Assembly: GCA_009780875.1 (NCBI GenBank) | Contig: WQZE01000025.1 | Coordinates: 1 to 9,858 of the forward strand | DNA: 9,858 bases | Direction of reading: 5' to 3' | Origin: Bacillota bacterium | GTDB taxonomy: Bacteria; Bacillota; Clostridia; Christensenellales; Pumilibacteraceae | Part shown: one piece after another, positions 5,312 through 9,858 of the stretch | Layout of the letters: the number at the start of each line of letters is the position of its first letter | Numbering within the stretch: the first letter of the stretch is position 1 | Translations under genes and position numbers: made by a program | Notes under the pieces: generated by a model | Databases searched by the model: none | Seen by the model: the letters and a program-made list of their open reading frames with translations, nothing else | Told to the model about the DNA's origin: nothing

Positions 5312-6655
5312 ATGAAAAAAGAAAACAAAATGTGTTGCATACAAGATGCACACAAGCACGATACCAAGGCGGGCACCAAGCGACTTTTGACAAGCATAGG
5401 CTTGTTGAGTTGTGCAGTTTTGCTTGCTTGTGCGGGACTGCTTGCTTTTGGCAATTTGGGGAGCAGAGCGGATGACAAGCAACCGCAAGTGCTGCAAAGT
5501 CAGGTCAAGGACGAGTTGGCAGAGTCACAAGATGATGAGCGTGAACCCAGCACAACCGTGCAGGACCGTAAAGAGATTTTGCAAAAAGCCAAGGCATTGG
5601 CAAGCAAGAAAGATTTGAATCCCAACGCAATCACAGCGGTCAAGGAGTTGAGTGATTTTGGTGGATACAATTATTTTGTGATAGAGTTTGCACCTGCGGG
5701 ATATTTGATTTGCGACAACCAGTTTTTGTATATGATTGAGATGGGAGAGAGTGCACCATCGCCCTATGAGGGCGAGCAAGGCAATTTGTTGTACTTGGGA
5801 CCCCAAGAATACTACACAATGCCTAGTGTGCAACCACGCAACGGATACAAATTTGAGCACACCGTGCTTGGCCAAGCCGTAGAGACTGAGAACTTGGAAT
5901 TATTGCAAAATCGTAGTACACAAATGCACGACATTGCAATCCAAAAACAAGAGAGACAATTGCAATACGAACAACAAATGGCAAGCCTATCACAAGAGCA
6001 ACAAAATTTGTCAAGGGCAAGCAGTGGGACAAGAACGGCACAACTCAAAAATCAGTGGTTTTTGAAAGACAGTGATAGAAATTACAATTATAATAACGGC
6101 CAAACTTGGAATTGGGAGTTTGGTGGAAACTGTGGTTATGTAGCCGCCAGTATGGTCATTGACTATTGGGCGGACACCAAAGGATATACCAACCTAATGC
6201 CCGCAGACAAATATTGGTATGGTAGGAATGCAGAGTATAGAGAAGAGGAAGGTAAGGCTTTTGTAAAAGAAATACAAGGCATTGCACCAGGACCTACGAT
6301 TGGGTTGGATGTGCAACTCGCAATGTCTATTTGGGCTGGCAAAAGGGGTTATGGTTTGAGTGCCAATATACTCTTTAAACCTGCAAAGGAGATTATGTAT
6401 GGTTTGGTTGCGAGTGATAGACCCGTCATTATGGGAGGATATTTCGTCAATCCAGAGACGGGTAAAAGAATTATGCACGCAGTCACAATTCACAAAGTAA
6501 CAAAATGGGAGCAATGTGTATTGGGGATTCATATTGCATATGCCGACTATGTGTACTGGGTGAATTTTGGATGGGATCCTGAAAACAACAGCATAGGCAT
6601 TGAGTCATCCTTTTTGAATTTGGGTACCGATAATTTATTCGGCATATATTATTGA
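5312..6655 (+). CDS. Putative secreted/anchored papain-like cysteine peptidase (C39/C10-like)
   Basis: 447 aa. The basic N-terminus (1-24) precedes a hydrophobic stretch LLTSIGLLSCAVLLACAGLLAFG (25-47), a signal peptide or anchor; cleavage after SRA (53) or lipidation at Cys40 (LLAC) are both conceivable. Residues 54-110 are charged. Residues 115-170 (GGYNYFVIEF...GYLICDNQFLYMIEMGESAPSPYEG...YLGPQEYY) resemble the prodomain-like part of clostridial secreted C39-like proteins. Residues 195-247 are a Gln-rich helical linker. The catalytic domain starts near 250: FGGNCGYVAASMVIDYW (270-286, nucleophile Cys274, with Gln264 as possible oxyanion helper), MHAVTIHKV (388-396, His389) and YWVNFGW (415-421, Asn418), i.e. 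the Cys-His-Asn order of papain-fold peptidases. The target is unknown. AAAGGAGG lies 3 bases before the ATG, rather close; an in-frame ATG at 5330 is the alternative. First gene of a unit with the lipoprotein. Confidence 0.75.
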   Translation: MKKENKMCCIQDAHKHDTKAGTKRLLTSIGLLSCAVLLACAGLLAFGNLGSRADDKQPQVLQSQVKDELAESQDDEREPSTTVQDRKEILQKAKALASKKDLNPNAITAVKELSDFGGYNYFVIEFAPAGYLICDNQFLYMIEMGESAPSPYEGEQGNLLYLGPQEYYTMPSVQPRNGYKFEHTVLGQAVETENLELLQNRSTQMHDIAIQKQERQLQYEQQMASLSQEQQNLSRASSGTRTAQLKNQWFLKDSDRNYNYNNGQTWNWEFGGNCGYVAASMVIDYWADTKGYTNLMPADKYWYGRNAEYREEEGKAFVKEIQGIAPGPTIGLDVQLAMSIWAGKRGYGLSANILFKPAKEIMYGLVASDRPVIMGGYFVNPETGKRIMHAVTIHKVTKWEQCVLGIHIAYADYVYWVNFGWDPENNSIGIESSFLNLGTDNLFGIYY

Positions 6656-6663
6656 GGTGGAGT

Positions 6664-7371
6664 GTGGCGAGAGTATTTTTCATTAAAAGAGTTGCTTATT
6701 GTGGTGTCGTATTTCTATGTTGTCTTATATTTTTATCTGGGTGCATTTTGTTTGAACAGACAAAATACAGAATGGATTATTATGGGGAGTGCAAGTTGTG
6801 GCCAGCACAAGATTTTCCGTTTAGGATAAAAAGTTACTTCAATACAGGAAATTTGTGGATACGAACCGATGAGAGCGATTTTGAACAATCCGTACAAAAA
6901 ATCCAGGAGAGCGAAAATGAAATAGATGCGGTATTTTTCAAAGATTCAGATTTTGAGCATTCCCAAGTAGGAGCGGCGTGGATAAAAAAACCACAAAATG
7001 GAAAATTGTATTATTATATTATGTGGGCACAGTCCAAAGTGGGAGAGTACTATTTGGACGCTTGCGTGCAAAGAGTAGAGGTCGGTGATAATGCAACGGT
7101 TTATTTCTATCTTGCACCTACTTTTGCTTATGACTATCAAAATAGAGAGGGGTTGCCACCCAATGGCTATCGCATACAGATGTCGTGGGAGGAACTTGTA
7201 AAGTTTTATAAAGATACGGGACAAAGCAATTTTGAGATAGACACGGTAGGCAAAACCATCCGTTTTGCGTGTGAGTATGGTCGTGGAATGGGAGGACAGG
7301 TAGGCACGGTGGTCATACATTTTGTGGAGAGTGAAACTGGAAGTTATGTTTTTGTGACCCAAGCGAAATAA
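6664..7371 (+). CDS. Lipoprotein of unknown function, co-transcribed with the cysteine peptidase
   Basis: 235 aa from GTG 6664. The N-terminus (ARVFFIKRV) is followed by a hydrophobic core and lipobox LSGC (24-27), so Cys27 is the predicted lipidated residue and the mature protein sits on the outer face of the membrane. The mature part contains many aromatic residues (WPAQDFPFRIKSYFNTGNLW; YYYIMWAQSK; YFYLAPTFAYDY), suggesting a beta-rich fold. No catalytic motif or known family is recognised. GTG 6664 is preferred to TTG 6652 because GAGG (6654-6657) then has 6-base spacing; that ribosome binding site overlaps the peptidase stop codon, so translation is probably coupled. The 8-base gap and shared terminator place both proteins in one unit, which makes a partner, chaperone or inhibitor role possible but unproven. 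Confidence 0.75.
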   Translation: MARVFFIKRVAYCGVVFLCCLIFLSGCILFEQTKYRMDYYGECKLWPAQDFPFRIKSYFNTGNLWIRTDESDFEQSVQKIQESENEIDAVFFKDSDFEHSQVGAAWIKKPQNGKLYYYIMWAQSKVGEYYLDACVQRVEVGDNATVYFYLAPTFAYDYQNREGLPPNGYRIQMSWEELVKFYKDTGQSNFEIDTVGKTIRFACEYGRGMGGQVGTVVIHFVESETGSYVFVTQAK

Positions 7372-7457
7372 AACAATGGGATATTATGTGTTGGAGACAA
7401 AGCAATGGCGTATCTTGCGGGATGAGTTTATTGGGTAGAGCAAAGGTTATTGAAATG

Positions 7458-7497
7458 CACAAAAAAATCACCGTGCAAAGGCGGTGATTTTTTTGTG
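7458..7497. terminator. Bidirectional intrinsic terminator between the lipoprotein gene and spmB
   Basis: A perfect 16-bp stem (7458-7473 with 7482-7497) and an 8-base loop. The GC-rich core is TCACCG/CGGTGA, flanked by seven A (7461-7467) on one side and seven T (7488-7494) on the other, so it reads as a terminator on both strands. It serves the plus-strand lipoprotein unit and the convergent spmAB unit. The 86 bases before it hold no supported gene. Confidence 0.92.
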
Positions 7498-7537
7498 GTG
7501 GGTGGTTGTTTGCGTGGGTCGTTCGTAGTTTCAATGC

Positions 7538-8050
7538 CTACAACAGTCGCACCATCCAGCATCCTACGATGACGCCCACAAAAGTGGCTAGGAGAGAGAG
7601 GGGGATTGCATAGCGGAGTTTTTTTATTTTGGTGCCCGTAAAGTATATGGTGGCTACATAAAAAATGGTTTCACTACTGCCGTAGATGACGGATGCACAT
7701 TTGCCAATATAGGTGTCCGTGCCGTGGACACTATAAATATTGTCAAGGATGGCAAGCGACCCTGCCCCTGAGAGCGGGCGGAGGAGCACGAGTTCGGAGA
7801 GTTCTTTGGGGATGCCAAAGACGCCCAAGGCGGGAGATACCAACTTGGCAAGTCCAGCGGATACGCCCGTTTGTCTAAAAATTTCCACAGCAATCATTAC
7901 GGTCAAAAGATAAGGAAAAACCTTGAAAATGAGATTGAGTGCTTGGCTTGCTCCCTCTGCAAAGGATTGATAGGCGTTGTGCCTCTTGGCTAGGGAGTAG
8001 CAAAGCACAAAGATAAAAAGAGCGGGTATCAAATAGGCGGTCACTTGCAC
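7538..8050 (-). CDS. spmB: Spore maturation protein B
   Basis: 170 aa integral membrane protein of the nucleoside-transporter 'Gate' domain type, close in size to B. subtilis SpmB. In Bacillus and Clostridium, SpmA and SpmB are needed for full dehydration of the spore core. Visible features: N-terminal membrane segment (VTAYLIPALFIFVLCYS, 3-19); the conserved stretch YQSFAEGASQALNLIFKVFPYLLTVMIAVEIFRQTG (27-62); RPLSGAGSLAILDNI (91-105); YIGKCASVIYGSSETIFYVATIYFTG (114-139); and a C-terminal membrane segment (147-169). The GTG at 8050 is chosen because GGAGG lies 7 bases upstream. A GTG at 8044 would give a GTGA overlap with the spmA stop but sits 13 bases from that site. Overlaps spmA by 10 bases, so the pair is translationally coupled. 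Ends at the shared terminator. Confidence 0.93.
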   Translation of the reverse strand: MQVTAYLIPALFIFVLCYSLAKRHNAYQSFAEGASQALNLIFKVFPYLLTVMIAVEIFRQTGVSAGLAKLVSPALGVFGIPKELSELVLLRPLSGAGSLAILDNIYSVHGTDTYIGKCASVIYGSSETIFYVATIYFTGTKIKKLRYAIPLSLLATFVGVIVGCWMVRLL

Positions 8051-8652
8051 GGTGTGTCCTCCTTTGTGGTTGCTTTGGTTTTTTTGGTGTCTACAAATAT
8101 CTTGGAAAACACTTTGACAAGCACAATGCCTACCAAAGTGGAGGTCACGGTGGCGATGATGCAAGGCAACAAAAAAGCAGTGGGGTTGGTGCTGCCGTGG
8201 GATACAAGCAAGCCAATCACGGTTGTGGGGAGTAGTTGTAAGGAGGTCGCACTGATGACCACCAACATTATCATTGGCGTGGACGCTTTGGTCTGCCCCT
8301 CTTTTGCCATACTGGATACCGCATTGATTCCCATAGGCGTAGCAGCATTGCCGAGTCCCAAAAGGTTGGCGGCAATGTTGGTGGATATGTATTGTTGGGT
8401 GTCGGCACTGATTTCTTTGCCAAACAAAAAGCGGACAACGGGGGACATTAGTTTGGAGAGTTTTGCGGTCAGTCCGAGTTTCTCCATAATATTGAGAAGA
8501 CCAAGCCAAAGCCCATAGAGTGCCACCAATGTCAAAGACAGTTTGACGGCGTCGTTGGCACCTTTGGTCATTGCGGTGATTGCAATGCTTGGGCTTGTCC
8601 ACATTGCCACGGTGAGGCTTGACAAAAGGATGCAAATCCATAGTTTGTTCAT
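8041..8652 (-). CDS. spmA: Spore maturation protein A
   Basis: 203 aa membrane protein of the spmA/spmB sporulation pair (forespore dehydration). Family features: MNKLWICILLSSLTVAM start with GANDAVKLSLTLVALYGLWLGLLNI (31-55); NIAANLLGLGNAATPMGINAV (92-112), the most conserved stretch of SpmA; SLQLLPTTVIGLLVSHG (137-153); and a membrane segment at 160-181 before a Lys/Thr-rich tail. ATG 8652 matches the usual start of the family; a frame open further upstream to 8778 is not used. No Shine-Dalgarno is present, and a TACAAT -10-like hexamer ends 5 bases before the ATG, so the message may be leaderless. Divergent from glucokinase and upstream of spmB in the same unit. Confidence 0.93.
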   Translation of the reverse strand: MNKLWICILLSSLTVAMWTSPSIAITAMTKGANDAVKLSLTLVALYGLWLGLLNIMEKLGLTAKLSKLMSPVVRFLFGKEISADTQQYISTNIAANLLGLGNAATPMGINAVSSMAKEGQTKASTPMIMLVVISATSLQLLPTTVIGLLVSHGSTNPTAFLLPCIIATVTSTLVGIVLVKVFSKIFVDTKKTKATTKEDTPCK

Positions 8653-8657
8653 AGGAT

Positions 8658-8686
8658 ATTGTAGTGTGGTTGTTTGCAATTTATGA
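8658..8686 (-). promoter_or_regulatory. Sporulation-type (SigE-like) promoter of spmAB
   Basis: On the minus strand TCATAAA (8686-8680) matches the SigE -35 consensus KMATATT at 5 of 7 positions. A 14-base spacer follows, then ACTACAAT (8665-8658), which matches the -10 consensus CATACAHT at 6 of 8. No SigA -35 fits at 16-18 bases. B. subtilis spmAB is known as a mother-cell (SigE) operon, which agrees. The match is imperfect. Confidence 0.45.
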
Positions 8687-8703
8687 CAAAAAATTGCAAA
8701 CAA
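8670..8703. repeat. 13-bp inverted repeat in the spmA/glucokinase divergent promoter region
   Basis: Arms 8670-8682 (TTGTTTGCAATTT) and 8691-8703 (AAATTGCAAACAA) are perfect reverse complements separated by 8 bases. The left arm covers part of the proposed spmA -35 and the right arm ends 7 bases before the glucokinase -35. As DNA this is a good operator candidate. Related TTGCAAA half-sites recur at 8721-8727 and near 8753. Confidence 0.7.
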
Positions 8704-8710
8704 AAATGAT

Positions 8711-8739
8711 TTGACTTGTCTTGCAAATTGTGGTATGAT
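8711..8739 (+). promoter_or_regulatory. Glucokinase promoter
   Basis: -35 TTGACT (8711-8716), a 17-base spacer and -10 TATGAT (8734-8739). The predicted start near 8746 gives a leader of about 26 bases with ribosome binding site AGGAG (8762-8766). Confidence 0.8.
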
Positions 8740-8771
8740 ATTGGGAGACACTTTGCAAAATAGGAGAGAAT

Positions 8772-9728
8772 ATGCCAAAGGTTAGATTGGGGATTGATTT
8801 GGGCGGCACACGCATCAAGGGCGGCTTGGTGGATGAGGCTGACAAGGTGCTGCACACAAGCAGCATAGAGACGATGGCACACAAAGGGGCTGCGTGCGTT
8901 GTAGAGCGGATTGCTATGCACATAGAGACGCTGCTTGAAACAAACCATTTGACAAAAGCCGATATACTTAGTGTGGGGATTGGGAGTCCTGGCATTATTG
9001 ATAGCGGGCGAGGTGTGGTCGTGTACTCCAACAATCTTGCGTGGAAAGATGTAGCCGTTGTAGAAATGCTCAAAAAACGCATTGGGATGGAGGTCAAGAT
9101 TGACAATGACGCCAATGCTGCCGCTTTGGGTGAGGTCAAATTTGGTTCAGGCAAAGGGCTTGACAGCGTCGTATTGGTCACGCTGGGTACGGGTGTTGGT
9201 AGTGGCATCATTATTGATGGCAAAATTTTTAGCGGCACGCACGGTGCAGGGGCAGAACTTGGGCATATGATAGTGGCGGCAGACGGCAACCTGTGCACTT
9301 GTGGGCAACGAGGGTGCTTGGAGGCCTATGCCTCCGCCACGGCTTTGATAGCACAAACCAAAGATGCCTTGCGTAAATCTCCCAAGTCCAAATTGTCAAT
9401 GTTGGTGGCGGATTGGCAAGCCAAAGGTCAAGAGATTGACTATTGCAAAATGATTTTTGAAAACTGCGACAAAGAAGATTTGGCAAAACAAGTGATGGAG
9501 TCGTACGCACATTCTTTGGTAGTGGGGCTTGTCAATATTGCCAATATTTTTAGACCGCAAGCGATTTTGATTGGTGGTGGAATCAGTGCACAAGGGGAGA
9601 ATCTACGCAAGCGAATCAACCAAGAATTTGAAAAAGGCGTCTTTGGTGGGGCGATTGGTCCAAGAGTGGAACTCCGTATTGCAACGCTCAAAAATGATGC
9701 AGGCTTTATGGGTGCTGCGTGTCTGTGA
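8772..9728 (+). CDS. glk: ROK-family glucokinase
   Basis: Phosphorylates glucose to glucose-6-phosphate with ATP in the cytoplasm. 318 aa, typical of Gram-positive ROK glucokinases. Phosphate-1 motif DLGGTRIKGG (9-18); GIGSPGIID (69-77); NNLAW (87-91); catalytic Asp113 in DNDANAAALGE (111-121); LGTGVGSGII (138-147); sugar-binding Glu162 and His165 in GAGAELGHM (158-166); ROK zinc signature CTCGQRGCLE (175-184, Cys175, Cys177, Cys182 with His165); and IGGGIS (267-272). ATG 8772 has AGGAG with 5-base spacing. There is no DNA-binding N-terminal domain, so this is a kinase and not a ROK repressor. Some ROK members prefer other hexoses, but the motif set fits glucokinase best. Divergent from spmAB. 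Its last 23 bases overlap a minus-strand gene. Confidence 0.92.
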   Translation: MPKVRLGIDLGGTRIKGGLVDEADKVLHTSSIETMAHKGAACVVERIAMHIETLLETNHLTKADILSVGIGSPGIIDSGRGVVVYSNNLAWKDVAVVEMLKKRIGMEVKIDNDANAAALGEVKFGSGKGLDSVVLVTLGTGVGSGIIIDGKIFSGTHGAGAELGHMIVAADGNLCTCGQRGCLEAYASATALIAQTKDALRKSPKSKLSMLVADWQAKGQEIDYCKMIFENCDKEDLAKQVMESYAHSLVVGLVNIANIFRPQAILIGGGISAQGENLRKRINQEFEKGVFGGAIGPRVELRIATLKNDAGFMGAACL

Positions 9729-9858
9729 GTATGGTGGATGGAGGCGTGGATGTGCGGGGATTCTTCTTGATTTTTTTGTTGAGCAGTTCGTTGAAAAATA
9801 CAAGAAATACAAGCAACAAAAGCAAGGTGTAGGGCAGTATTTGGATGGAGAGCACGCC
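9706..9858 (-). CDS. C-terminal end of an unidentified membrane protein (partial)
   Basis: A minus-strand frame is open from the right edge for 50 codons to a TAA at 9708-9706. It reads as a hydrophobic segment (VLSIQILPYTLLLLLVFLVFF) followed by a basic tail (NELLNKKIKKNPR) and a Ser/Thr/Pro-rich end. That is the usual look of a last membrane helix with a positively charged cytoplasmic tail, and the plus strand here has no plausible gene. The start and most of the protein lie outside the window, so no family can be given. Convergent with the glucokinase gene, overlapping it by 23 bases, with no terminator between them. Confidence 0.55.
   Translation of the reverse strand, partial: GVLSIQILPYTLLLLLVFLVFFNELLNKKIKKNPRTSTPPSTILTDTQHP

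Noticed and set aside
5429..5431. Cys40 of the peptidase as a lipoprotein lipidation site
   Set aside because: LLAC only partly fits a lipobox and hydrophobic residues continue after it. A signal peptide or anchor is equally likely, so it is not listed as a feature.
7376..7438. 20-codon ORF (MGYYVLETKQWRILRDEFIG) between the lipoprotein gene and the terminator
   Set aside because: No ribosome binding site and too short to separate from chance.
8051..8641. Long minus-strand frame continuous with spmB through the spmA region
   Set aside because: The upstream part is rich in His, Gln, Cys and Arg and is spmA read in the wrong frame. spmB starts at GTG 8050 after GGAGG.
8653..8778. 42-residue N-terminal extension of spmA
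   Set aside because: It would run across the glucokinase promoter and start codon. SpmA homologues begin at the MNKLW position.

Overview
The window most likely comes from an endospore-forming Bacillota of the Clostridia type. The evidence is a spmA-spmB sporulation pair, strong SigA-type promoters (TTGACA/TATAAT with 17-base spacers), AGGAGG-type ribosome binding sites in front of several genes, intrinsic terminators, and the short archaeal/eukaryotic-type prolyl-tRNA synthetase found in many Clostridia and relatives. A species cannot be named from sequence alone. No tRNA, rRNA, CRISPR array, transposase or phage structural gene is visible.

Layout, left to right. (1) 1-1377, minus: the N-terminal 459 codons of a membrane-anchored, probably extracytoplasmic propeller-like protein that runs off the left edge. 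(2) 1526-2311, plus: glutamate racemase murI (peptidoglycan D-Glu), followed by a terminator hairpin that overlaps a second, competing hairpin. (3) 2529-2753, plus: a 74-residue protein ending in a YxCP...GWHL signature, with its own consensus promoter boxed in by two inverted repeats. (4) 2839-4281, minus: prolyl-tRNA synthetase, with a terminator behind it and a two-hairpin leader in front. (5) 4430-5092, plus, divergent from proS: family 1 uracil-DNA glycosylase. (6) 5312-7371, plus: a two-gene unit with a perfect consensus promoter and a strong terminator, encoding a secreted or anchored papain-like cysteine peptidase and a co-translated lipoprotein. (7) 7538-8652, minus: spmA-spmB with overlapping ends. 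(8) 8772-9728, plus, divergent from spmA: ROK glucokinase. (9) 9706-9858, minus: the C-terminal end of an unidentified membrane protein that overlaps the glucokinase 3' end.

Most genes are single-gene housekeeping units (cell wall, translation, DNA repair, glycolysis, sporulation) rather than one pathway. The less ordinary content is: the peptidase-lipoprotein pair; the small protein with its palindrome-rich control region; a 13-bp inverted repeat in the spmA/glucokinase divergent promoter region; and three genes (the left-edge gene, ung and spmA) whose -10 boxes end only 5-6 bases before the start codon and that lack a ribosome binding site, which predicts leaderless mRNAs. Homology calls rest on motif recognition by eye; no database search was possible.
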